DNA of 64,000 bases, taken from JASBZA01 sp964392065. Its GTDB lineage: Bacteria; Bacillota; Clostridia; Saccharofermentanales; Fastidiosipilaceae. Of the stretch, positions 1 through 8,765 are shown piece by piece. The stretch is taken from assembly GCA_964392065.1 (NCBI GenBank), contig CAYMOG010000005.1:1-64000 (forward strand), in the 5' to 3' direction. Under the pieces are notes generated by a model. The model was not told the DNA's origin. It searched no databases and saw only the letters and a program-made list of their open reading frames with translations. A program made the position numbers and the translations under genes. How positions within the stretch are numbered: the stretch's first letter is position 1; every line of letters begins with the position of its first letter.

Positions 1-230
1 TGGCAAGAATTTGCGATTTCACAGGCACCACTCGCGCAAACGAAAATTCGTACCAAAAAATCAAACCCATCATATTATCCACTGGCAGGAATTTGCGATT
101 TCGCAGGCACCACTCGCTCAAACGAAAATTCGTACCAGAAAATAAAATCCATCATATTATCCACTGGCAGGAATTTGCGATTTCGCAGGCGTCACTCGCG
201 CAAACGAAAATTCGTACCAGAAAATAAAAT
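1..230. repeat. Tandem 82-bp repeat with palindromic core, 2.8 copies
   Basis: Units start at 1, 83 and 165 with a constant 82-bp period; the third is incomplete and the array probably continues left of the window. Copies differ at only a few positions. Within each unit about 54 bp form an imperfect palindrome: the left arm TGGCAGGAATTTGCG matches the reverse complement of the right arm CGAAAATTCGTACCA at 12 of 15 positions. The remaining 28 bp are AT-rich linker. Because linkers repeat as well as arms, this is not a CRISPR array. No coding frame was recognised. An intergenic hairpin repeat family is the simplest reading; the arm TGGCAGGAATT recurs at 44822. Confidence 0.85.
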
Positions 231-250
231 CCCCTCCATCTTCCTAAACT

Positions 251-289
251 AAAAAACAAGCTCGAGCAGAAACACTCCAGCTTGTTTTA
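251..289 (-). terminator. Rho-independent terminator after the APH-like kinase gene
   Basis: On the minus strand ACAAGCT and AGCTTGT form a stem around a GC-containing loop, followed by a T-run. It lies about 30 bp past the stop of the kinase gene. Confidence 0.7.
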
Positions 290-320
290 CTACAAACGAC
301 AAATTTATTACTATCTTTCC

Positions 321-1100
321 TTATTGGAACTCCATAATATCAACCCAGCGGGCCAAAAATTCGATTTCCTCATCCTTCTTCTTAGTGGATTGACCGGCTG
401 CAACAATAGGCATCCATTGGTTTACATATTGTCTTGCCGTATCGGATTTAAGGCAGAATAATTCTAGATACCTTTCTGCAACAGAATCTTTACCTTCTAG
501 CATGAGAAGTAAATAGGTCAATGCAGCATCAGCAGAGGCATTTCCTGAAGTAACATGGGACCAGTCTAGTACATATGCTTCATCTTCAGGAGTAATAATA
601 ATATTAGAAGGATTGAAGTCTCCATGGCAAATTTTATAATGATTAGGCATTGCATTTAATCTGGATTGCAGTTCATAGCGAATAGTAGCGTTATAACCAG
701 ATTCATCAATTAACCTCTTCATCTTATGCTTCCAGTGTCTTAATAGTGGTTCTTCATAAGAGAATATCTTCATTTGAATGTCTACAAATCTTTCTAATAG
801 ATCGGCTTTTGTCTCTTCATCATTACCGGCTTCTTGAATGAGGGTTTCCATGGTTTTCCCTGCTATATATTCTTGTCGGATGGCCCAGAAGCCTTCAACT
901 TGGATGATTTCTAGAATTTTCGGAACATTCAGACCGGCATCTTGAACTCTAGCCTGATTAAGTGCTTCATTTAAGATATCAGATAAACTGAAACTATGGT
1001 CAAATGCTTTGACAAAGGTGTCATCTTCCTTATAAAAAACTTTGTTTTCTCTAGTACTTAGAACTTCCTTAGCTTGGAAACTGTCTATAAAATTAGTCAT
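321..1100 (-). CDS. Aminoglycoside phosphotransferase/choline kinase-like small-molecule kinase
   Basis: This is a 259-residue cytoplasmic kinase of the APH/choline-kinase fold. The catalytic loop reads HGDFNPSNII and the metal-binding Asp sits in the following LDWSHV segment. The N-terminal third (FYKEDDTFVKAF) fits the ATP-binding lobe. The start is taken at ATG 1100, because it is preceded at good distance by AGGAGGT; a longer frame begins 12 codons upstream inside adhE without a Shine-Dalgarno site. The start lies two bases from the adhE stop, so the genes are probably cotranscribed. The substrate cannot be read from sequence: an amino sugar, choline or another small alcohol are all possible, and drug resistance should not be assumed. 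Confidence 0.75.
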   Translation of the reverse strand: MTNFIDSFQAKEVLSTRENKVFYKEDDTFVKAFDHSFSLSDILNEALNQARVQDAGLNVPKILEIIQVEGFWAIRQEYIAGKTMETLIQEAGNDEETKADLLERFVDIQMKIFSYEEPLLRHWKHKMKRLIDESGYNATIRYELQSRLNAMPNHYKICHGDFNPSNIIITPEDEAYVLDWSHVTSGNASADAALTYLLLMLEGKDSVAERYLELFCLKSDTARQYVNQWMPIVAAGQSTKKKDEEIEFLARWVDIMEFQ

Positions 1101-1101
1101 G

Positions 1102-3741
1102 TTATACCTCCTCTTGGTTTCTGCCATAATATGCATTTAAGTACATTTGTTTGATTTCTGCAATTAAAGGATATCTAGGATTGCACCCTGTACATTGATC
1201 ATCAAATGCATGGTCACTCATCTCATCAACCGTAGCTAGGAATTTATCTTCTTCTTCTACATAATCTTGGATGCTTGACTTAATTCCAACATATTCTTGT
1301 AGCGTTCGAATTTTCTGAATAAGAGCTTCCACTTTTTCACTATCTGATCCTGTATTTACCCCTAGTTGCTCGGCAATTTTGGCATATCTTGCCAGCGTTT
1401 TCGGATGATCATACTGGGAGAAAGTCCCCATCTTCGTTGGCGCTTCTGAAGCATTGAAGCGAATGACTTGTTCCATAAGAAGAGCATTGGATAAGCCATG
1501 GGCTAAGTGGAAGTATGCTCCCAATTTATGGGCCATAGAGTGCATGACGCCTAAGAATGCATTGGCAAAAGCCATACCAGCCATAGTAGCAGCATTAGCT
1601 ACTTTCTCTCTCGCTTCGAAATCCGCTACTCCTGTTTTTGAACTGTCATAGGCTCTTGGCAAATAATCAAATAAAATTTGAATAGCCTGGATAGCTAAGC
1701 TATCCGTATAATCTGTCGCCATAATTGAAACATAGGCCTCTAGAGAATGGGCCAAGGCATCAATCCCTGAAAATGCCGTTAGAGTAGGAGGGGCAGAATC
1801 CATAAGATTTGCATCGATAATGGCCATATTGGGTAATAATTCATAATCTGCTAAGGGGTATTTTACTCCAGTTTTTTCGTCCGTAATAATGGAGAATGGA
1901 GTCACTTCACTACCTGTACCTGAAGATGTAGGAATACAAATGAAGTAGGCCTTCTCTCCCATCTTAGGGAATGTGAACACACGCTTACGGATGTCCATAA
2001 AATTCATTGCCATGTCGTGGAAGTCCACATCAGGATGCTCATAAAGCACCCACATGATTTTCGCAGCATCCATAGCAGAACCACCGCCTAGTGCAATGAT
2101 AACATCTGGTTGGAACTGGACCATCTCCTTGGCACCTGCTTTGGCCGTAGCAAGTGTGGGATCAGGCTCTACTGCAGAAAAAATCTTATAAGGTATTCCT
2201 TGTTCGCTTAAACATTCTTCTACTTCTGTAGTAAAACCATTTTCATAGAGGAAATTATCGGTGACAATAAAGGCTCTTTTCTTAGGATTTACCGTACTTA
2301 ATTCGGCCAAAGCTGTTGCTGTTGCTCCCCGTTTTAAGTACACTTTCTCGGGCGCTCTAAACCAAAGCATATTTTCTCTCCTTATCGCTACTGTCTTTAT
2401 ATTCATGAGATGTTTTACACCTACGTTTTCTGATACAGAGTTTCCTCCCCAAGATCCACATCCCAAGGTTAAAGACGCTTGAAGGCGGAAGTTATAGATA
2501 TCACCAATTCCCCCATGAGCACTCGGTGTGTTTACTAAAATCCTCCCTGTCTTCATCCTAGACTGGAATTTTTCTAAATCTTCTTTGTCATTTACTTCAT
2601 TTAAATAGACAGAAGAAGTATGTCCATAACCACCATCTTGAATTAATTGTTCTGCAACATCCATGGACTCATCGAAGGAGTACGTTTTATACATCGCAAG
2701 TACAGGTGATAATTTTTCGTGGGCAAAGGCTTCATGCATAGTGTAATCGCTCACTTCACCAATTAAAACCTTGGTTTTCTCGGGAACATTTAGACCTGCA
2801 AGTTTAGCTATTGTGACGGCGCTTTGGCCTACGATTTTTGCATTTAATGCACCATTGATAATCATTGTCTTTCGAATGGCTTCTTTCTCATCTTCATTTA
2901 AGAAATAACAATTTCTTAGTAAGAATTCTTCTCTTACTTGATCATAAATAGCATCATCTACTAAGACAGATTGTTCCGATGCACATATCATTCCATTATC
3001 AAATGTTTTGGAGTGAATAATGGAACTTACAGCTAATTGGACATCTGCCCCTCTTGTAATTATGGCAGGTGTATTCCCTGCGCCCACGCCTAGAGCAGGT
3101 TTGCCAGAGCTGTATGCCGCCTTTACCATTCCAGGACCGCCTGTTGCTAAGGTAATGTCGCAATTACTCATGATATAGTTCGTGAGGTCCAAGGCGGGTA
3201 CATCAATCCAGCCAATGATATTTTCTGGTGCACCAGCCTGTACGGCAGCTTCTAGAACGATGCGGGCAGCTTCTATTGTTGATTGTTTCGCTCTAGGGTG
3301 TGGAGAGATCATGACGGCATTACGTGTTTTAAGAGAAATTAACGTTTTGAAAATAGCTGTAGACGTTGGATTGGTCGTTGGAATAATAGCTGCAACCACA
3401 CCGATAGGTTCCGCAATTTTCCGCATCCCTGCGTGTTTATCTTCTTCAATGACACCACAGGTCTTTGTGTCTTTATAAGCATTATATATAAATTCAGCAG
3501 CAAAATGATTTTTGATCACCTTGTCCTCAACTACACCCATGCCAGTTTCTTGAACCGTTTGTTTGGCCAGATTCAGGCGGGCTTGGTTTGCGGCCATAGC
3601 GGCTGCATAAAATATTTTATCTACTTTCTCCTGTGAATAGGACGCAAATTCTTTCTGTGCTGCTCTTAAATCTTGTAATCTACTTTCTAAAGTTTCTACA
3701 GAATTAACAACGGGATACTTGGGATGCATAACGTTTTCCAT
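1102..3741 (-). CDS. adhE: Bifunctional acetaldehyde-CoA/alcohol dehydrogenase
   Basis: The protein of 879 residues converts acetyl-CoA to acetaldehyde and then ethanol, regenerating two NAD+. The N-terminal half (about 1-440) is a CoA-acylating aldehyde dehydrogenase, with the catalytic Cys in FDNGMICASEQS near residue 250. The C-terminal half (about 455-870) is an iron-type alcohol dehydrogenase with GGGSAMDAAK, the GTGSEVTPF nucleotide/metal region, and the iron-binding His in GIDALAHSLEAY and MAHKLGAYFHLAHG. Length is normal for the family (860-890). It points to fermentative metabolism. The kinase gene follows immediately. The 240 bp upstream are AT-rich and probably hold divergent promoters; no certain redox operator was seen. 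Confidence 0.97.
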   Translation of the reverse strand: MENVMHPKYPVVNSVETLESRLQDLRAAQKEFASYSQEKVDKIFYAAAMAANQARLNLAKQTVQETGMGVVEDKVIKNHFAAEFIYNAYKDTKTCGVIEEDKHAGMRKIAEPIGVVAAIIPTTNPTSTAIFKTLISLKTRNAVMISPHPRAKQSTIEAARIVLEAAVQAGAPENIIGWIDVPALDLTNYIMSNCDITLATGGPGMVKAAYSSGKPALGVGAGNTPAIITRGADVQLAVSSIIHSKTFDNGMICASEQSVLVDDAIYDQVREEFLLRNCYFLNEDEKEAIRKTMIINGALNAKIVGQSAVTIAKLAGLNVPEKTKVLIGEVSDYTMHEAFAHEKLSPVLAMYKTYSFDESMDVAEQLIQDGGYGHTSSVYLNEVNDKEDLEKFQSRMKTGRILVNTPSAHGGIGDIYNFRLQASLTLGCGSWGGNSVSENVGVKHLMNIKTVAIRRENMLWFRAPEKVYLKRGATATALAELSTVNPKKRAFIVTDNFLYENGFTTEVEECLSEQGIPYKIFSAVEPDPTLATAKAGAKEMVQFQPDVIIALGGGSAMDAAKIMWVLYEHPDVDFHDMAMNFMDIRKRVFTFPKMGEKAYFICIPTSSGTGSEVTPFSIITDEKTGVKYPLADYELLPNMAIIDANLMDSAPPTLTAFSGIDALAHSLEAYVSIMATDYTDSLAIQAIQILFDYLPRAYDSSKTGVADFEAREKVANAATMAGMAFANAFLGVMHSMAHKLGAYFHLAHGLSNALLMEQVIRFNASEAPTKMGTFSQYDHPKTLARYAKIAEQLGVNTGSDSEKVEALIQKIRTLQEYVGIKSSIQDYVEEEDKFLATVDEMSDHAFDDQCTGCNPRYPLIAEIKQMYLNAYYGRNQEEV

Positions 3742-3963
3742 TAATCGTCTTCCTCTCTCTTCTGAATTTCTGCTTGAATTTTATCAGATATTTTTTTAGA
3801 AATAAACATAAGATCAGGCTATTGATGAAATTTTTACTCAATACACAGAAATCACAAATGCAATCTTAATCTTTTATGCATTTTGTCAAGAAATTACTTA
3901 TTCATTATTTTCCAAAATTCAAATAATTCTTAATTTTTCTTCATTCTTCGTTTTTAATCAAAC

Positions 3964-3969
3964 TATAAT
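3964..3969 (+). promoter_or_regulatory. Putative -10 box for the PepSY lipoprotein gene
   Basis: A perfect TATAAT lies 45 bp before the ATG in the AT-rich adhE/lipoprotein intergenic region. No good -35 hexamer is seen at 16-18 bp, so the assignment is weak. Confidence 0.35.
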
Positions 3970-4013
3970 ATTGAACGAGTAAAATGAAGAAAGAAAAATA
4001 TATGGAGGAAATT

Positions 4014-4709
4014 ATGAAAAATTTCAAGAAAATAGGTATTACATCCGCTTTAGCTTTCGCGCTTATGGTTAGCGCTTGCGCGAGTCCAAATGCTACGGAG
4101 AACACATCCAGTCAAACTGGGATAAGTATTGATTTAGCTGAAGAAACTCGTACTACAACTTCGTTAGAGGATGTTGAAACATCAGAGGCAACTAGTGAAT
4201 CCGTAACCAATAGTAGTGCTTCTGCGGAGAACCCTAACATGCCAGCAAGCCTTATTTCTATCTTAGACGCCAAAAACATTATACAAAATCGTTTCGGTGA
4301 ACCCTCTAAGCTAATTAGTATAGAACTCGATGATCTAGATGATAATCAAGGTTTCTATTACGAAATAGAAATGGAAAAAGAAGGTCACGAACTCGAGGCC
4401 AAAGTCCATGCTGAAACAGGAGAAATTCTAGAATATGAAGAAGATTCGAGTGATGACTGGAGTGAATACGCCAGTAGATTAGAAAATGTAATAAGCTTAG
4501 AAGAAGCCTATCAACTCGCTTTAGCAGAAATAGCAGATTCTCAAGCCTATATATTCGACATGGATTTAGACACTGAAGATGATGATAATGATGTTTTCGA
4601 GTACGAAGGAAAATTACGTAGTAATGGTAAAACATACGAATTCGAAATTCATGCCGAAGAGGGCACCGTTAATTTCTTAAGAGAAGACGATGATCAAGAT
4701 TTTTATTAA
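4014..4709 (+). CDS. Lipoprotein with two PepSY-like domains
   Basis: The mature start is taken at ATG 4014, which follows GGAGGA at ideal distance; the frame opens 30 bases earlier without such a site. Residues 1-22 form a lipoprotein signal peptide with a basic head, a hydrophobic stretch and the lipobox VSAC. A Ser/Thr/Glu-rich linker of about 60 residues follows. Two acidic repeats then match the PepSY pattern: one beginning ISILDAKNII with EAKVHAETGEILEYE, one beginning ISLEEAYQLA with FEIHAEEGTVNF. PepSY domains occur in secreted and membrane-anchored proteins and often bind or inhibit proteases. The protein is probably anchored on the outer face of the membrane. It is a single-gene unit between a divergent adhE and a terminator. 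Confidence 0.8.
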   Translation: MKNFKKIGITSALAFALMVSACASPNATENTSSQTGISIDLAEETRTTTSLEDVETSEATSESVTNSSASAENPNMPASLISILDAKNIIQNRFGEPSKLISIELDDLDDNQGFYYEIEMEKEGHELEAKVHAETGEILEYEEDSSDDWSEYASRLENVISLEEAYQLALAEIADSQAYIFDMDLDTEDDDNDVFEYEGKLRSNGKTYEFEIHAEEGTVNFLREDDDQDFY

Positions 4710-4737
4710 TACCCATATTAAAAATTACGAGTAAATT

Positions 4738-4764
4738 GAGAGGGGATTAGTCTCCTCTCTTTTT
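4738..4764 (+). terminator. Terminator after the PepSY gene, overlapping the end of the rluA-family gene
   Basis: GAGAGG and CCTCTC pair around GATTAGTC, followed on the plus strand by TTTTTCTT. The hairpin overlaps the stop codon of the convergent pseudouridine synthase gene and may slow transcription from both sides. Confidence 0.7.
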
Positions 4765-5763
4765 CTTGATAGGATTATTTTGAATATTTCTTGCAGGTAA
4801 ATCAAGACATAACAGATTATCGAGGCTCTCCTTCCCCTTAACGCAATCCTCTAAGTTATTGAGTGTATCGATAACACGTCTTAAATCTTCAGGTAAATCA
4901 CAAGTTGTCGAAATAATTTTGTCTAATATTGGATGTTCAAATTCCAGTTGATAGGCATGAAGAAATTGGCGAGACAAGAGTATGTTCAAAGAATTCGCCT
5001 GATCTTTATCCCATTCTTTCTTGGTCACTTCATTGCTCTGTTCGGTGCCATAAAGTGTATCACCTACTAGGGGGTGACCGAAATATTGGGCATGCACTCG
5101 AATCTGATGGGTTCTACCTGTTTCTAAGCGAAAGCCTACAAGCGATACATTTTGTTTCGGCCATGTACAAACGTTAACAAAATGACTAATTGCCTTCTGA
5201 CCATTATCCAAATGCACTTCACGTTCTATAATACTTCCTGCTTTTCTTGCAATGGGAAGGTCTATAATTCCGGTATCCGGCATAATTCCATGAACTAAAG
5301 CTAAGTAAACCTTCGTTATTGGTGTTCTCGACATTAAATCATGGGCATAAGGGTTCTTGCCAATAATAGTTAGACCTGAGGTATCCAGGTCCAAGCGATT
5401 AATCAAATGCACTCTCTTACTAGATAAACGTGTAGATAGTCCCGGATCTCCTGGAAACCTCGGGTGGCTTGGTAAGCCGGGCGGTTTAGCTACTAATGCT
5501 AACCAAGCGTCCTCGTAGAGGATAGGTATTCCCCCGGGATTATCAAGAACACCTTCTAGCTCGCCTTCTTCAGTGAAATCCACTTCAATAAAATCACCCG
5601 CTTGTACAGTTGTTTTATGTAAGACGAACTCTCCATTTACGTGTAGTGCTCGGTATTTTTTCAGTTTACGAAGGAGCACTTGAGAGAAAAACAAACGGTG
5701 CTTTAATACGGCTTGAGCAGACATACCATGATCTTCTGGTGTAACGCTATAAGAAATATACAT
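4747..5763 (-). CDS. RluA-family RNA pseudouridine synthase
   Basis: This 338-residue enzyme isomerises specific uridines of rRNA or tRNA to pseudouridine. The catalytic Asp lies in HLINRLDLDTSGL around residue 125, the hallmark of the RluA family, and the RTHQIRVHAQYFGHPLVGD motif follows at about 220. The N-terminal 70 residues resemble the S4-like RNA-binding region (LRKLKKYRALHVNGE). A Lys/Arg-rich tail of about 40 residues follows the catalytic domain. Its ATG shares one base with the recN stop (TAATG), so translation is probably coupled. Which uridine is modified (RluD, RluC or YhcT type) cannot be decided here. Confidence 0.9.
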   Translation of the reverse strand: MYISYSVTPEDHGMSAQAVLKHRLFFSQVLLRKLKKYRALHVNGEFVLHKTTVQAGDFIEVDFTEEGELEGVLDNPGGIPILYEDAWLALVAKPPGLPSHPRFPGDPGLSTRLSSKRVHLINRLDLDTSGLTIIGKNPYAHDLMSRTPITKVYLALVHGIMPDTGIIDLPIARKAGSIIEREVHLDNGQKAISHFVNVCTWPKQNVSLVGFRLETGRTHQIRVHAQYFGHPLVGDTLYGTEQSNEVTKKEWDKDQANSLNILLSRQFLHAYQLEFEHPILDKIISTTCDLPEDLRRVIDTLNNLEDCVKGKESLDNLLCLDLPARNIQNNPIKKKRGD

Positions 5764-7433
5764 TAGGCGTTTAATAACTCCTTGGCAAGTTGCAAAGTAC
5801 TACTATCTTCTTGCTTACCACTAAGAAGTCTTGCAATTTCTTTTATCCTTCTCTCTGGGTTTAGTCGCTCAATTTTTGTTCTAGTTCTATCTCCATCGGA
5901 TTCTTTATAAATGTGAAAATGGTGATCGGCTTTGGCCGCAATCTGCGCTTGATGCGTTACGCAAATTATTTGATGGGTTTGACCTAGTCTTTTTAATTTC
6001 TCGCCCACGATTTCAGTGGTTTCACCACTAATACCGCTATCAATCTCATCGAATACTAAGAGTGGTGTATCATCTGCATCCGCCAGCGTGACTTTGATCG
6101 CCAACATAATACGGGAAGCTTCCCCTCCAGAAGCCGTTTCTGCGAGTGGTTTCAAACTCTCTCCCTTATTTGCTGATAGCATAAATTCAATCTGATCGAA
6201 ACCATTTTCACGGACTTCTTCAATTCCTCGCGTGCGGAAACGTACTTGGAATATGGCATCCTCCATGCCTAATGCTTTTAATTCTGCCATTATCTTATTT
6301 TCGAGAACAAGCGCTACTTCTTGTCGTTTTTCATGTAGTTTTTTACCTCTATCTTCCAAGAGCTCCTTAAGTTTCTCTTTTCTTTCCTGAATTTCATCAA
6401 CAAGACTAGAAGCTTCTTCTATAAGTTGATAGCGTTCCTTTGCCTTTTCTAGGAAAAGGAGTACCGTATCAATCGCACCTCCATATTTTTTCTTCAAGCG
6501 AGTAATAGCGTCAAGCCTTTCTTGTATATGATCTAATTCCTGGGGACTTTGCTCAATACTTTGCAATAATTTATCGAGGTTTCGACTGCTTTCTTCTAGT
6601 AAAGCTGATATCTCACCTAGATTATCTACTTCTTTACTCAAGTTTTCATAATAGGGTGCAAGACCTTGAACTTCTCCCCATGATGCATTAATTAAATCTT
6701 TAGCCCCTAATTGTTCTTCTCCTCCATTAATGTAAGTAAGCACTTGTCCTAGACCTAAACTTAACTTTTCTGTATGTAGGAGTATATCTCTTCTGTTTTT
6801 TAAAGAAGTATCTTCATCTGGTTTCGGATCTAGCATTTCAATTTCATTTATTTGATAAGCCAAACGTTCCATTAATAAACGTCTTTCTTCTGGATCTGCC
6901 AAGAGTTCCTTTTCTTTTCGTAAGAGTTCTTGCCATGCCTTGTATGCTCTTCGAAACGCTTGCTTAGCTTCTGAAATTTCTACCTGTCCATATCGGTCGA
7001 GAATATCCATATGTTTTTCCTTACGAAATATCTGTTGCTTATCGTTTTGTCCATGGATATCACATAATCTCTCGCCAATCTCTCGTAAGAAATTCAGAGA
7101 AACCATACGGCCATTTACCCTACACAAGTTTCGACCATTTTTTCTTATTTCTCTTGATAAAATAAGCTCTCCGTCTTCTATGAAAGACAAGACCTCCTCG
7201 TTCCCATCGAAATATTTTTCAACATCCTGAAATACAGCATCAACCAAAGAAATCTCTTCTCCTGTACGAACTAGGTCTTTTGCCAATGTTTTACCGCTTA
7301 TCGCTGAAATAGCTCCCAATAATAGGGATTTCCCTGTACCTGTTTCACCTGTTATTACCTGGAATCCCTGAGCAATATCCAAACTTGCTTCTTCAATTAG
7401 TGCTAAATTAGAAATTTCCAAATGCTCTAACAT
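5763..7433 (-). CDS. recN: DNA repair ATPase RecN
   Basis: RecN is an SMC-like ATPase that acts early at double-strand breaks and promotes end cohesion. The N-terminal ITGETGTGKSLLL is Walker A (about residues 28-40). The long middle (about 160-370) is rich in Glu, Lys and Leu as expected for coiled coil. Near the C-terminus are the ABC signature SGGEASRIMLA and Walker B LLVFDEIDSGISG, followed by the His switch in ICVTHQAQIA. The length of 556 is normal. The start shares one base with the argR stop. In Bacillus and sporulating Clostridia spoIVB and spo0A follow recN; here a pseudouridine synthase follows. Confidence 0.97.
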   Translation of the reverse strand: MLEHLEISNLALIEEASLDIAQGFQVITGETGTGKSLLLGAISAISGKTLAKDLVRTGEEISLVDAVFQDVEKYFDGNEEVLSFIEDGELILSREIRKNGRNLCRVNGRMVSLNFLREIGERLCDIHGQNDKQQIFRKEKHMDILDRYGQVEISEAKQAFRRAYKAWQELLRKEKELLADPEERRLLMERLAYQINEIEMLDPKPDEDTSLKNRRDILLHTEKLSLGLGQVLTYINGGEEQLGAKDLINASWGEVQGLAPYYENLSKEVDNLGEISALLEESSRNLDKLLQSIEQSPQELDHIQERLDAITRLKKKYGGAIDTVLLFLEKAKERYQLIEEASSLVDEIQERKEKLKELLEDRGKKLHEKRQEVALVLENKIMAELKALGMEDAIFQVRFRTRGIEEVRENGFDQIEFMLSANKGESLKPLAETASGGEASRIMLAIKVTLADADDTPLLVFDEIDSGISGETTEIVGEKLKRLGQTHQIICVTHQAQIAAKADHHFHIYKESDGDRTRTKIERLNPERRIKEIARLLSGKQEDSSTLQLAKELLNA

Positions 7434-7906
7434 TATTCTTTCCTACCATGAGAGGCGAACTGCATGATCTCCGTCTCTACTTCCGTAACCTCTGCTCCAC
7501 TTCGAACCGCTAAGAAGAGGGTATCATCTCCTGCGATTGTTCCTGCGACATCAGGGTGATTTAATACATCTATGGCCGATGCACAGGCTGGAGCCATGCC
7601 GGGCAATGTATTAATTACTATTAAATTTCCAGCTTTAGTACTTGATATTACTGCTTCTGCAAATACATTTAGCAAACGTGACGTACCTGCATCATATTGC
7701 GATCTTAAGACAACAAACTTTTGTTTCCCATCTACTAAATTTGCCTTGATGACATTTAGTTCCTTCATATCTCTTGATATTGTGGCCTGAGTAACTCCTA
7801 AATCATACGCCATTAAATAACTTAACAGCTCTTCTTGCGTACTGACATGTTTGGTGTTGATAATTTCTCGTATTTTATCTTGTCTTTCTTTCTTGTCCAT
7901 TGCCAT
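7433..7906 (-). CDS. argR: Arginine repressor ArgR
   Basis: ArgR is a hexameric, arginine-binding regulator of arginine biosynthesis and catabolism genes. The N-terminal winged helix contains the family motif GVTQATISRDMKEL (about residues 40-53). The C-terminal domain has GNLIVINTLPGMAPACASAID and GTIAGDDTLFLAV, the arginine-binding and trimerisation region. ATG 7906 is chosen because GAGAGGGA precedes it; the frame is open six codons further. Its start overlaps the end of nadK by about 32 bases, and its stop overlaps recN by one base. No ARG box was searched for genome-wide, and no arginine genes lie in this window. Confidence 0.95.
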   Translation of the reverse strand: MAMDKKERQDKIREIINTKHVSTQEELLSYLMAYDLGVTQATISRDMKELNVIKANLVDGKQKFVVLRSQYDAGTSRLLNVFAEAVISSTKAGNLIVINTLPGMAPACASAIDVLNHPDVAGTIAGDDTLFLAVRSGAEVTEVETEIMQFASHGRKE

Positions 7907-8765
7907 GAAAAGTCCCTCTCGCATTTAGCTTGTCCGGTACTCTGTGGAAGAAATTTATGTTTTCTACACTAAGAATTTTAATATCTTTTGCTGCGCGTCT
8001 AACTTCCACCCGTACACTACTATCTACTTCAATATTAGAACGTCCATCGATACTAAATAAAGGTCTATGAGGATAATGCTCTCTAATTCCGACTTCTATC
8101 ACAGAATCTGCTCCTAACACATAGCTTCGATTATGTAAGGTATGTGGACTAATAGGAGTAACTAATATCATTTCTAAATTCGGATCTATAATAGGCCCAC
8201 CGCAAGATAGGGCATATCCAGTGGAACCTGTGGGTGCTGCGACAATTAATCCATCACTTGGTATAGTCTCTATTATATTTCCGTCAATAGAAAAAGTACA
8301 AGGAATAATTTGTGAAATTGATCCACGATAGAGTACTGCATCATTCAAGGCAAAATCTTGATATAACACATTATGCTCGCCATCAAACACTTGCACATCC
8401 AGCATCATGCGTTGCTTAATGACATATTCTTTTCTAGACAGCATATCGAGCGCTTCATCGAGATTTTCTTCTTCTATTTCGGTCATAAAACCCATATGTC
8501 CCAAGTTTATGCCAATAATGGGTATATCAAGTGGATATACTTTATGACAAGCATAGAGAAAAGTACCATCTCCACCAATAGAGATTACCAGGTCTAAATT
8601 TTCCCATTGAGAAAATTCTTTTGCTAATACAACGTCACGGTATTTATCACGAATATCTGGGTAGTATACTTCTACATTGTTTTTTTCTAAATACTCTGTT
8701 ACATAATTTAATAGGGAAAAATCAGGATCTTTATACTTATCAGCTACCAAACCAATTTTCATCAT
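7875..8765 (-). CDS. nadK: NAD kinase
   Basis: NadK phosphorylates NAD+ to NADP+. The glycine-rich SIGGDGTFLYACH motif lies near residue 65, with Asp of GGDGT as the catalytic base, and the second conserved block is DGLIVAAPTGSTGYALSCGGP (about 165-185, both in the ATP-NAD kinase fold). The NE/D motif appears as FALNDAVLYRG. There are two adjacent ATG codons (8765 and 8762) after AAGGAGAG; either may be used. The start overlaps the last codons of dxs and the end overlaps argR. The order dxs-nadK-argR-recN is typical of Firmicutes. Confidence 0.95.
   Translation of the reverse strand: MMKIGLVADKYKDPDFSLLNYVTEYLEKNNVEVYYPDIRDKYRDVVLAKEFSQWENLDLVISIGGDGTFLYACHKVYPLDIPIIGINLGHMGFMTEIEEENLDEALDMLSRKEYVIKQRMMLDVQVFDGEHNVLYQDFALNDAVLYRGSISQIIPCTFSIDGNIIETIPSDGLIVAAPTGSTGYALSCGGPIIDPNLEMILVTPISPHTLHNRSYVLGADSVIEVGIREHYPHRPLFSIDGRSNIEVDSSVRVEVRRAAKDIKILSVENINFFHRVPDKLNARGTFHGNGQERKTR

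Noticed and set aside
1..230. CRISPR array
   Set aside because: The segments between palindromic cores are themselves repeated, not unique spacers, and no cas gene is in the window.
3810..3845. Rex-type redox operator upstream of adhE
   Set aside because: TTGATGAAATTTTTACTCAA is only loosely symmetrical and departs from the TTGTGA/TCACAA pattern.
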